Shown here in pieces: positions 33,715 to 43,752 of a stretch of DNA of 64,000 nt (positions are counted from its first letter, which is position 1; every line of letters starts with the position of its first letter). The translations under genes were made by a program, and so were the position numbers. This DNA is from Beroe forskalii (taxonomy: Eukaryota > Ctenophora > Nuda > Beroida > Beroidae): assembly GCA_011033025.1 (NCBI GenBank), contig WFMF01000071.1, forward strand, positions 124,001 to 188,000, in the 5' to 3' direction. The notes under the pieces were generated by a model. It had not been told where the DNA came from. It did no database searches and saw only the letters and a list, made by a program, of their open reading frames with translations.

Positions 33715-34428
33715 TCAGCAGGAGAGAAATTCTTCTAGTGCTGAAGGTTCTACATGTTTGGTACTGATATGCTTAGCAAGCTCAGCAATAGACTCACAGA
33801 GTTTTTCTGATGCTTTGCCATATGACTTGGAGCAGATAATATGTCTCCATGCATCAGCATCCATATGGGTTGGTCCACCAGAACCATGCACTGTTTTAGC
33901 AGTCTTGTGAACCGAAATGGCATCAATCTGTTCAAATATTACAGATTGTGGAGCAGGGGTTGTGATCTTTAACTTTAACTCAGAGGGTGCCACATTACCA
34001 TCAGGATGCTTGCTCTCCAAAACACTTTTCACTTGACGTGTTAACTTGTGTACACCTTTAATGTCCCCATTACTGTTGATAAGCTTTATAGCCTTACCAA
34101 CTTGACCAAGCAACATGAGCCTTGAGAAAGCTGTGTGGCAACTTGATTCCTTCTTCTTAACCACCTTTAATACACGGGACTGAATTTCTCTGGCTTCCTC
34201 CATGAGTCCTACTAAATCACCATCACTCCATTTAACCAGTCTACTTGCAAGAAGCTTTGCATTGACCTTTGCTTTTTGAAGTTGCTGAAGGTTTTGAAGC
34301 ATTAGCGGAATAAAGATATGCAATAATGAGAGTGCAATTTCTTTCCAAGCAGTTTCATCAGTGAAAAGGCAAATGAGTCTTGATATTTCATTGATAAAAT
34401 GAATCCCAGCCTTTCCTCTTGGCAACAA
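33715..34428 (-). pseudogene. Central linker region of the RT element
   Basis: About 238 codons without a named domain, alpha-helical and basic in character, leading into the RT. It follows the PHD segment after a one-base frameshift at about 34420-34428 and ends at an in-frame TGA (33712-33714). Reading resumes in the same frame after that stop with the start of the RT. Confidence 0.7.
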
Positions 34429-34924
34429 AAAACAAATTCTTCTTCCACTTAGTGATTTCTAGATATGCACTTTTCACCAGGCTATTGATGAGCATTTCAC
34501 CTTTCAACTGTCCCCAAGTCAACTGATTTTCACAACCTGCCTGACACCCTACACAAAACCAACTACTTTCTGAGTCATTAAGAACACTATACTCTTCATC
34601 TGATATAAAGATGCATGAACAATGAAACCATGTCTTACATTTGTCGCACATCAGTCCTTTGACATCGTATGCCACACTACTTCTACAAACAGGGCAGTTA
34701 TCATCCTCTTCATTCCCTTCAATGTCTCTGTTAGTGTTATCAACAAGTGAATTTGTTACCTGGTGCTTCTTTGGACGTCCTGGACTCTTTCTACGAGGTT
34801 TGGGTGGGGTTGGTGCATGAAATGCTGTACGTACTGGAGTCTGTGTAGCATCGTAGGAAATCTCTGCATCTCCTTCGTCTGCTGTGTCCCTGGGGCTCTG
34901 CCTGCTTAGAATCCCCAACATCAC
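34388..34924 (-). pseudogene. N-terminal PHD-finger part of the RT element
   Basis: 178 codons from an ATG. Residues 1-70 are basic and proline-rich with an RRKSPGRPKKH stretch. A PHD finger (C4HC3 pattern) follows at about 78-130: CPVC, CDKC, WFHCSC, WFCVGC. PHD fingers usually read histone tails; in a retroelement this could guide insertion, which is inference. The frame is lost near 34425 through one extra T in a run; the matching continuation is in the frame of 33715-34428. Confidence 0.75.
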
Positions 34925-35580
34925 TGCAACTCTTTATGACCTGTAACACTAGAACCATCTGAGGAAGGACAGATCACCAAAGTGATACTACAGTCGGCAC
35001 CCAACTGCTGTCCACCAAATATTTCAAGCAAGTACTGCCCTACTAAAGGTTATTGACTGGTCTTTAGCACTGAAAAAGGGCAGTACTGCTGACACTGGAG
35101 AATAACCTTGTTTGGTGCTGTACCACTCTCGAATTTGGGTTCCTCAAACTTGATTGTATAAAGTAGTGTTGTAAAGTTTATATTCATTAGCAAAAGACTA
35201 TGAATTAAAAGGTCATAGGCACTGAATCCGAAAATCCAGTGATCTATTAGCCAAAGTTCTAAGTGACTCAATAACCCCACCTGGTCTTTCCTTATTCCGG
35301 CCAAATGGCTGCATAGTGATCAGTTTGGTGATCAGTTTGTTGATCAGTTTGTTTACATGTTTGTTTTCATGCTTGTTTATATTCTTTACACACCTTTCAA
35401 CTTGGGTGATGATTTAATATCATTATTGAAAACAGATCCTGCTGTTCTCAACATTGCATTACCTAAAGGGATCATGTCGGAGTTCAAGTATGGAGTTGGA
35501 GAAAAGTCATGCAGATTGATGTCTTGAAGAAAGTTTTCTTTTTAATTCAAAAATTTACTAAATTTACTAACCTAATGATG
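34925..35580. other. Non-coding stretch
   Basis: Upstream of the minus-strand RT element, possibly its leader. Contains a short TGATCAGTTTG / TTTACATGTTTG repeat at 35319-35375. No gene seen. Confidence 0.45.
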
Positions 35581-35589
35581 ATGACAATT

Positions 35590-36060
35590 TAAAACCAACT
35601 CGCAGATTCCTAAGCCCGCATAGGTGTGTGTACGCGCGCGGCGCTTCCCTACGCAGACAGGGATATACGTGTTTAGCAAACTCGCAGAGCTAGAGTCGTG
35701 GGGCTGACGACGTCATACAAAAGTAAAAAGTAAAGTAAAAGCTTGCCCTAACCAGGTGCGTCGCATGCAAATCTAGGAATCCGGTTAGAGAAATTCCCCA
35801 GCGAAGGTGGAAGGGAAGTGCGCGGCGTGGCGCCAACGCTTAAGTCGCATTGCCCTGACCAGGGCCCTGGTTTCGCGGACAAGAGTGCGCGGCACACGCT
35901 GCATGACCCACTGACGCCGCGCCAGCCGCGAAGATGCCCCTCACCCAAGCCCCCGAAGGGGGCGTTAAGGGTGAGGGGTTTCTCCGAGGAGAAGAGAACA
36001 TGAGCCAATTGATCCGGAAGGATCAACCACCACGGCAATTTAAAGTAAAAATTAAATTTT
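35590..36060. other. GC- and CpG-rich block with strong hairpins
   Basis: GC-rich in an AT-rich window. It contains a nested hairpin at 35936-35978: CCCCTCACCC...GGGTGAGGGG around GCCCCCGAAGGGGGC. It lies between two divergent retroelements (minus-strand from 34924, plus-strand from 36140), so it may be the promoter/leader of one of them, or a structured RNA gene. I recognise no RNA family. Confidence 0.45.
35749..35791. repeat. CCTAACCAGG...CCGGTTAG hairpin, copy 1
   Basis: Short inverted repeat with a loop containing GTCGC and CTAGGAAT. A clear relative with the same order lies at 52627-52667. Confidence 0.6.
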
Positions 36061-36222
36061 TTACTTAGTCGGAGCCGCGCACTACGTGAATCATCATGTG
36101 TCTGAGAATCGAGCGCTGAATAGTTTTGTTTTGTTTGACATGGCTTCTCATGTTACAAGGTTCAAAGAACTTCATAATCCCCCAACTGAAGATGAAGACA
36201 ATGGGAGGAAACTGATGAACCT

Positions 36223-37212
36223 GTGAGAGTTGTTTACTCTGATGGTGGAGATTGGACAGAAGTAAATCATTCAAGAAAGAGGGACAGAAGTCAACGAACC
36301 TACTCTAGAAAGAAGATCAACAGTGATGGAAAAACTTCTCAAACTTCAAGCCCCCAAGCTAAAGTTCCAAAAAATGACAGTTCATGTGTGTGTGGTGAGT
36401 CAGCTGTTGTTACAGGATCTATCACATGTTCCAAATGTCTGAAATGTTTTCACCTTAATTGTGTCAATCTCAGTGGGTTGCTAGCTGAACATGTTGAACT
36501 CCTTAAGAATTGGTGGTGTTTCAATTGTCTCCATCAGAAACACAACCCTAGCAATGACACTGAATCACACATGTCCATCAGAAAAATTGTGCGTGAAGAG
36601 CTTGAAGCTGTTAAAAATGAAATTGAGACTGTTCGAGAAGATGTCGTATTTGCAACTAAATCTGTGCAGTCAGGTGTTAAAAAAGATGTCAAAACATATG
36701 CAGAAGCTATCAGGAGTAACCAGAAGGAGGTTTTGGAAGCCTCAAGATCCACTACCCTGGTCAAAGATGTTTGTAAATCTCTTAGCGTGGAAAAGCTTGA
36801 AAGAGAAAAGAAGCTTAAGAATGTCATTGTTTCAAAGGTCCCTGAGGCTCCTAGTAGTGTTGTTGGTGATCAAAGAGCTAAGCATGACATTGGCTATCTG
36901 TGCTCAGATAAAATTGGGATGGTCCCTGAAGAAATAGTCACTTGTTATAGAGCAGGACAAGTCAGGAAAAATGAAGCAAATGAAATTATTCCACGTCCAC
37001 TAGTGGTTGTTTTCAAGTCTGTTGACATTGCAACCTTTTGGCATAATGGGGGGAAGGGCTACAGATGTGGTACTGACCACTGGGTGAACGAGGATTTGTG
37101 TCGAGTGGATAGGGAGGCCAAGTTTTTTGTCAGGGAGGAGAGAAGAAAACGACAGAAGTTGAGGGAAGAACAGGTCAGGCAATTGAAACAGCAGACACTA
37201 GCCAAGCAATAA
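36223..37212 (+). CDS. LINE ORF1 protein with PHD finger
   Basis: 329 codons. PHD-type zinc finger at about residues 56-105 (CVCG, CSKC, CFHLNC, WWCFNC). A charged helical segment follows (REELEAVKNEIETVRED), probably a coiled coil, then a C-terminal domain with RPLVVVFKS and a long basic helix (REERRKRQKLREEQ), resembling ORF1 nucleic-acid-binding proteins of CR1-like elements. The GTG at 36223 (written M) is not a likely start: an ATG at 36140 begins a matching N terminus (MASHVTRFKEL) that a frameshift near 36203 separates from this frame. Confidence 0.75.
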   Translation: MRVVYSDGGDWTEVNHSRKRDRSQRTYSRKKINSDGKTSQTSSPQAKVPKNDSSCVCGESAVVTGSITCSKCLKCFHLNCVNLSGLLAEHVELLKNWWCFNCLHQKHNPSNDTESHMSIRKIVREELEAVKNEIETVREDVVFATKSVQSGVKKDVKTYAEAIRSNQKEVLEASRSTTLVKDVCKSLSVEKLEREKKLKNVIVSKVPEAPSSVVGDQRAKHDIGYLCSDKIGMVPEEIVTCYRAGQVRKNEANEIIPRPLVVVFKSVDIATFWHNGGKGYRCGTDHWVNEDLCRVDREAKFFVREERRKRQKLREEQVRQLKQQTLAKQ

Positions 37213-37995
37213 GAAAACAGCTAAAAGTTTATTATACCAATGCAAATGGGCTCTATAACAAACTTTCACAGTTACGTGTAATCATTGAGATGAATGCCAT
37301 TGATATTGTTTGTTACAGAATCCCACTTCAATGATGATCTTGAATAAGCTGAAATCAATATCCCTGGATTCAATGCTTATACTAGTAATAGGAACTTCAA
37401 GCTTGATAGGACAACTTCAAGATGTAAAGTGAGTGAAGGTGGTGGGTCAGTCATCTATGAGAGCATACAAGTTGTACAGGGAAGTCATAACAGCAGTCTA
37501 GACTCAGCTTCAGTGACTATTCAAACAGATGTTGGGAAAATAGAGCTAGGCTGTTTATACAGATCTGCCTCCTTGAATGAGTGTCAAAATACCGAGTTTT
37601 TAGACTATTTTGCTTCCAAGATTTCTCTACCCACAGATGATGACAAAGAAAAACTGATTATGGGAGATTTCAATTGCCCTGATATCTCATGGTTATCTGG
37701 TAATGTTGCTGGACCCATGGACACAAACAGTAAATCTTTGCTTCTTCATCAGAATGTACTGGAAACTGTTCACAACTCTGGTTTTCATGGCTAATAACAG
37801 ATGAGGTGACTTGCAGAAGAAAAGTAAGTGGCTCCATTCAAGAAAGTACAATAGATCAAGTTTTCTGTTCAGATGATTCTCTTGTTAGTGAGTTTGAGAT
37901 AGGTCCACCATTAGGTAAAAGTGATCATATGTCTTTAATCATTAATTTAAACTTATTTAGACCAAAAAGAACATTCTATTGATATTGATGATGTT
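37213..37995 (+). pseudogene. LINE ORF2 endonuclease domain, broken
   Basis: Pieces of an APE-type endonuclease in more than one frame. 37429-37794 encodes GCLYRSAS and the catalytic-core LIMGDFNCPDISW; further on, IDQVFCSDD and GKSDHMSLI match the C-terminal part of the domain (S-D-H motif). The region 37213-37428 holds AMNGLYNK/ESHFND-like parts with frame breaks. RT is absent. Confidence 0.72.
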
Positions 37996-38379
37996 AAAAG
38001 TTTGTGAGGAAAATCAGTAAGCATGTCACAAATGTGCGCTTTTTAGGTGGTTTTAACCTCATAAAATCTCAACGCAAGGTCGGATTTTGATAATTTTTGT
38101 TGCAAATGATAGATATCAATGAGTTCTTTCATATAAGACTGTTTCCAACCATCTGGGATGCCTATTTCACTGCACAGAAGCCTTTAAGTGTCAAAAATGG
38201 CCAACTTGCATTCTGGCTGCTATCGATGCACGTTGGGTGCCTAGTCGCCCAATCCCTTATAAACATGAAAAAGAGATGGATAAGCAGATAGGGGACCTGA
38301 TTGATTCAGGGGTAGTGGAGGAGTGCCATGACCATTCTAATTTCAATAGTCCTATATTCTTAGTTCCTAAGGGTGGAGG

Positions 38380-39906
38380 ATGGTATGTGACCTGAGACAG
38401 GTTAACTTAGAGATTAAGGATGAGTTCATGGAGCTCACTAATTTGAATCACATCCTAGATAGAGTGGGAGATAAGAACCTGTACTCCACGATGGACCTCT
38501 CGAAATCATTCCACCAAATTCCATATTCGAAGGACAGTAGGTTCATCACCTCGTTCATGTATAAGGGGAAGCAGTATCATTTCAAGAGAATGATAATGGG
38601 GTGTAAGACTAGCTCAGGTCATCTTACAAGAGCTATCATGATGCTCTTAGCCAACATGCCTATCGAGCATGTGGCGTATTTTGTAGATGATATATTATTG
38701 TTTACGAGGGACGTTAAGTCACATATCGACCTCTTGGCAATGGTGTTCGAGCGAATCTTACAAGGCGGGATGAAATTGACTCCTAAGAAGTGTCATTTTC
38801 TCAGGGAAGAGGTAGTTTACACGGGGGTCACACTAACTTCCGAAGGGGTAAAAATTAACGATGATAGGGTGGAGGCTATAACTAAACTTCAACCTCCTAA
38901 GAATAAACCCGAGCTTCAGAGTGTGATGGGGATATTTAATTATAGTAAGAAGTTTGTTAAGGGATATAGTGACATTGCTAGACCCCTATATCGGCTTCTA
39001 AGGAAGTCTAGTACCTTCATATGGTCAGAGGAATGCCAGGGGGCATTTGATAGGTTGAAACATGCTATGGTTACTGCTCCTGTCTTAGCATTTCCTGATG
39101 TGGAGGACCCACATTCTAGTTACGAGGTACAATTAGATGGTAGTAAATGGGCTTACGGAGCTACTCTCACTCAGCTCATAAAGGGTAAGAGGCGTATTGT
39201 AGCGTACTTTTCACGCCAAATACAGGAGCATAAGAAAATATGGCCACAGACTCAGCTAGAGTTTGAAACACTCTATCAGACCCTCAAATATTTTAAATTA
39301 TATTTGAAGGGTGCGGAACATTTCCGGGTCATTACGGATTGCCTCCCCTTGTTAAATATCACTACTATTTTCTCTAAAATGTCTACCTCGGTAATTAGGA
39401 AATTGCAGGAATTAGCTAACTATCGCTTTACCATCACACACGTAAGTGGTAAGGAAAATAGTTGTGCTGATGCATTGAGCAGGTACAGCTACCAGTCATT
39501 TAATAGGTCGGAAGGTAAAGAGAAACCCCAATCACAGGTTAATAGGCTATCGGCAGATAGGAACAGTCACGAAGCTCATTTGAGGGCGGTTGATCAGTTA
39601 ATAGATCACTACTATACCGCTAAATATCCTCATTTTCGTAACTGTGAAAAGCTAGGGAAGGTGGAGGACACTGGGAATAGTGAAGGGGTTGATCAGTGCA
39701 ATCAGGTGGAACTAGAATTGCCTGAGGTACACCATGAGCCCGGGGTTGACAGTGTGCCTGAAGAGGAGCAGCCTCAGGAGGAGGCTGAGGAGCAGGAGGA
39801 GTGTATGGTTCCACCATACTTATTTGAGGATGATAACAGTATCCCCTGTTATGTTCGTTTTGTAGATGCAAAAACGAAGGTGAGGTTGAATGTAACTGCC
39901 ATTTGA
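38380..39906 (+). pseudogene. pol: Ty3/gypsy RT and RNase H fragment
   Basis: 508 open codons with YFVDD and the RNase H motif LDGSKWAYGATLTQ. The fingers part of RT upstream (38231-38373) is in another frame because 16 bases are missing relative to copy 1. It ends at a TGA created by a one-base deletion in an A run near 39872. The RNase H stretch is much more diverged from copy 1 than its flanks. Confidence 0.9.
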
Positions 39907-41984
39907 AATTATCAAGGGAGGTAGGTGACGATAATAGGTGTCAAATAGATTCTGTCAGCAATTCTGAAAGTGGTTGTAATTATATTAGTAATCCTATTGT
40001 CAATTCTGTTAGTAATTCTAGCAGTCATGATAACAGTAATTCTAATGTTTCCACACCGTATGATAGCCTATTGTCACGTAAGGAGATAAAGAAGGCTCAG
40101 GAAGAGGATGATATAGTCTCAAAGGTAAGAGAGTGGGTTAAAAAGGGGGAGAAGCCCAAATCAGTTCAGGCTAATAGGTGTCCTAAGGAATTGATAAGTT
40201 ATTGGAAGCAGTTCCCCCTACTGTCCATGAAGGACGGGTTACTCAGGAGGAAATGGCATGACACTAAGGACCATACAAAGGACAGGGAACTCATTATAGT
40301 CCCTGAAGCACTCCAGGAGACCGTGATGGACAAGATCCATTCCGGAGAGTCGTGTCATGCCGGGGTTGCTAACACTCTGGAACTCTGTCGGCGCAATTTT
40401 TACTGGCCGCAGATGGAGGAAGGTATAAAGTTATGGGTGGGGGCATGCTACAAGTGTGCTGAAACTAAGGCTCCCACTAGGTATGCGAAGGCTCCACTTC
40501 AGCATATTTTGTTCCACACCTTCAATGATGGGGTAGAAATCGATCACATCGAACCTGAGAAGGTGGGCCTGACTGCGAGGAGGTATAAGTTCATACTAAC
40601 TATTACTGATTGCTGGAGCAATTACTTGGTAGCAATTCCTACCAGAACCCAGAAGGCCGAGGAAAGTATTTCCTTGATCAGAAGGCACTGGGTAGAGAGG
40701 TTCGGTATACCTAAGGAAATGATGGCTGACAATCACCCATCATTTAAATCTAAGTTCTTTAAAACCGTGTTAGCGGCCTTTGACTGTAAGGTAACACATG
40801 GTCAGCCGTATGTCAGTAGAACAACTGGCAGGGCGGAACGGAGTAATAGGAGGATAAACATGGCCATGAGGGCGGCACTCCCGGAGAAGTGTTACAAGGA
40901 TTGGGACTTGTATCTAGGTAGAGTGGTTTTCTCATTAAATTGCTTGAAAAATAGGCATACAGGGTATAGTAGTAATTTCCTTGTATTTGGTAGGGAATTA
41001 AACACACCCTTAAGTATTTTGGCAGAGGATCGAAAGGATTTCGAAGTAGTCCCTATTAAAGCTGGTGAGTATGATAGTAAGGCCTGGGAAATTTATAAAA
41101 ATTGTAAGGAGATAACTCGTAGGGTTAGACAGAACGCTGAGGCAGACTTTCGTTATTCGCAGCATTATCACGATAAAAATTTAAAAGGACCTTACTTTGA
41201 GGAAGGAGATGAGGTATACATTGTGATACAATGCCCCTCGCATAAATTTGGGCCTCGTTGGGTCGGTCCCTACAAAATTACGAGGAAAATAAGTGACCAT
41301 TTATATGGGGTTACGTTCCCTGATGGTGAGGAGAAAAAGTTCAACATTCGAAAGTTAAAAAAGTATGTAAGAAATAGGTATTCTCCTAAACCTATTGGGC
41401 CTTCTGACGACAAGGTCTCAGAAAACCAAATCCCAGCTCCAGGCCCTCAGCTCATAGAGGACTCAGACAGCGACTCAGACAATGAGTTAGAGTTCGTGGG
41501 AATCTCAAATAGGCCCACGTTCCAGCCGCGAAGAACTCCTAATCGTGTTGTGCTGTTCCCACAGTCCACGGAACGGACATCGGTTGGAAATTCTGAGTCA
41601 CTTCAGAGGGATATCATCTCTGATGCTGTAACGAGTACACCAAGAGGTACTACGGATACAGAACGGGGGGTTGAAAACTCCAGGGGTGGAACACCAAGGC
41701 TAGGTAGTAGTCCCCAGGACAGCAGTGGTCAAACCACAAGGACAGAGTTCCACTCAGTAGGTAGTCAGGATGATTCTCTGTCCACTGTGAATCTAAGTTC
41801 ACAGGACACCACTGTGGGGAATACGGTAGTACACACTCCTACCCCTCCAAGGAGGAGTACTAGGCAGAGGAGAGCCCCGGATAGGTACGGGCAGGTTAAT
41901 CAGGTGGTCCCTCTAAACCCGTTCTACGAGGACTCAAACCCTTTCAAGTACAGGGACTTGAACCCTTTCAGGTGCACAGTCTAA
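39903..41984 (+). pseudogene. pol: Ty3/gypsy integrase fragment
   Basis: 693 open codons continuing pol after the frameshift. Zinc domain (HSGESCHAG...CYKC), DDE triad in EIDHIE, MADNHP and GRAERS, GPY/F-like KFGPRWVGPYKI and an acidic, then basic tail. Catalytic residues are intact; loss of upstream pol makes it non-functional as a polyprotein. Confidence 0.92.
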
Positions 41985-42458
41985 CGAGTACCATTCCACT
42001 GATAAGAATTTGCAAGGATAGTATACGTGGAAGAAATTCCATCCAATTCGTATGCTAGCATACTGACCTTGATAATTACAGTGGTTAAATTCTCGTGTTT
42101 GACTTAACTCTTCACGGACCCTCTAAAGTCTCACTATGATGACCAACATCAGGACAGATGTGGAACGCGCCATGACAAGGCGAATGGACAATTAAAGTGT
42201 TACAGACACTTTTAGTTTTACCAGTTGTACGAGTGTTTAATTTTAATTTTATGTAAATAGGTATTCGACGAATTTTGTAAATATTTTGAATTTTTATTGT
42301 AAGATATTTGATTGTGTTTGAAAAGTAACCAATTTTCAGGTTACTATTGAATTTTGTTTAGCATTTTGGGCTTTTTCAACCTTTATTTTATTATGTGGAG
42401 TTGTGAAAATTTTACATTTACATTATAAAATTTTCAAAAGAAAAATGCCCGGGGGAGA

Positions 42459-43245
42459 TGTTGTAGGTAGGTTATTATAATCCAGAACATTTAAGTGTAT
42501 AAAACGGGCCGGGATTTATCATAGGTTTGAATGGGAATACTTTCACCGTGTTTGTAAGTATGAGAGCGTGATATGCCTTATCTTTTCTTAATAATAATAT
42601 TGTTATTCTTTTTATCCTGTTACTAGTAAATACATGATAGATTATACGAAGTAATATGCGTGACAGCCTATTTGTGAGAATAAGATAAATGTTGTTATCT
42701 TGTTTGATAAGGAGTTAAAAATAAGATGATGCTTGTTAACGTGTCGTATAAAAGCGGCTAGTCAGTTTAGTCGAGAGCTTAGGCTGTTGGTTTAGTTACA
42801 GAAGGAAATGCTGTCGTAGTGATTCTACACCAGTGATATTCTGCGGGAAGTTGGTCAAGGTAATTATTGAGTAACTGCTCAATTTGTCCTCAAGCCTTGA
42901 CAGAAACTTATACACCGCAGTAGTGGGATCAAAGGAGATCACATTCCAGATAATTATTGAGTGAATACTCTGTTTTTACAGTTTGCTCAATTCGTTCTCA
43001 AGTCTGGTTAAATAACTCCTAGTAAAAGTAACACCGAACCATAAACGGCATCATTCTAGTCGTCATTAAGTATCGAAATACGTTTGTCAAGTTATAGTTG
43101 TTTTAAATTCACTAACGTATCAAACTCGTATCCTTTGGTTTCTCTAGTAGAATTAAAATACTAAAATACTTCGGTACGCCCCCTTAGACCGCTCGAGACC
43201 ACGTAGACCATAGTCATTTAAATAGACCTGAATCCCTTTTCAACA
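42459..43245 (+). repeat. 3' LTR of Ty3/gypsy copy 3 (787 bp)
   Basis: Starts TGTTGTAGG after the polypurine GGGGGAGA and ends CCTTTTCAACA. TATA box TATAAAAG at 42747-42754. More diverged from the other two LTRs than they are from each other. Confidence 0.93.
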
Positions 43246-43546
43246 CAACTGTGACCCAGTGATCAAAGGATCAAGGTGGCCCAGTACCCTATGAAATCAT
43301 GAATTACGAGATTTACCTTTCTAACTTTCTTAGCTTTTTTAGAGATCCTGAATGATTTTCTAGGAAGCTAGGGGTTAGAAGCAATATAGCAAATTGTCCT
43401 TTTGCAATATTATGTTTTCAGAAATAAAAATGATATTCGTTTTAACACAATGATTCAGATCTGGAGTTCAGTAAAATAACAATTCCCATTTTTCAGTGAA
43501 TATGTTTGTTTTTGCTTTTTTGTCTGTGTTTCCTTGCTGCTGCTAG

Positions 43547-43752
43547 GCGGAACTTCCTCGCTTGATCTGAAAGCCCAGGAAACCCTTCTGCAGTGTATCA
43601 AAGATTTGCATGTGAATGATTATTGAAACGAGTGGTCTTCTGAGAACGAGAAAATAGCTGTTGAAGTAGGATTTGATTTTTCATGGTCGGTGAACGAAAT
43701 ACCTGGCACCCACATTCTAACAGGGAAATTGCAAATTCTTCGACAACAATAA
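43547..43752 (+). pseudogene. Possible exon-like coding remnant with an in-frame TGA
   Basis: After a pyrimidine-rich tract and TAG (43544-43546) one frame reads GTSSLDLKAQETLLQC... for 25 codons to TGA (43624-43626), then stays open for 41 more codons (NEWSSENEKIAVEVGFDF...) to TAA at 43750. The composition is protein-like, but I recognise no family, and with one TGA it may be a decayed exon or chance. Confidence 0.22.

Larger units (their letters stand above)
26930..34924 (-). mobile_element. Non-LTR-type RT element with PHD finger and R2-like C terminus, split by a copia insertion
   Basis: On the minus strand from 34924: PHD finger region, RT, a C-terminal Cys/His zinc motif ending in FRHN, and a D...D endonuclease-like block. 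The reading frame is interrupted by the LTR element at 27327-32187, whose removal together with one 5-bp duplication leaves an in-frame join. Further damage: two one-base frameshifts in T runs, one in-frame TGA, and a frameshift near the C terminus. The zinc motif plus D-X15-D resembles the restriction-like endonuclease of R2-group elements; that class is an inference. Confidence 0.8.
36140..37995 (+). mobile_element. APE-type LINE (CR1/L2-like), 3'-truncated
   Basis: ORF1 with a PHD finger followed by ORF2 beginning with an apurinic/apyrimidinic-type endonuclease. The element ends before any RT, near 37995; the copy-3 gypsy fragment starts at 38229. Several frame breaks mark it as a fossil. 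CR1/L2 assignment rests on PHD-bearing ORF1 plus APE endonuclease. Confidence 0.75.
38229..43245 (+). mobile_element. Ty3/gypsy copy 3, 3' half only (RT to 3' LTR)
   Basis: Homology to copy 1 begins abruptly at 38229 (copy 1 position about 2731) inside RT and runs through RNase H, integrase and the 3' LTR. Two small deletions break the frame: 16 bases near 38374 and one base near 39872. No gag, protease or 5' LTR. Confidence 0.93.

Noticed and set aside
35990..36030. rRNA fragment (CGGAAGGATCA resembles the 18S 3' end)
   Set aside because: The match is about 11 bases and is not extended on either side.
36223..37212. Host chromatin protein with PHD finger
   Set aside because: It is followed directly by an APE-type endonuclease of a LINE ORF2, so it is a transposon ORF1.
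18512..43245. Gypsy copies 2 (5' half, minus) and 3 (3' half, plus) as one element split by a roughly 20-kb inversion
   Set aside because: The geometry fits, but the flanks do not: copy 2 has GGTTA before its LTR (element orientation) and copy 3 has CAACT after its LTR, so no shared target duplication. Their LTRs also differ more than copy 1 and copy 2 do.
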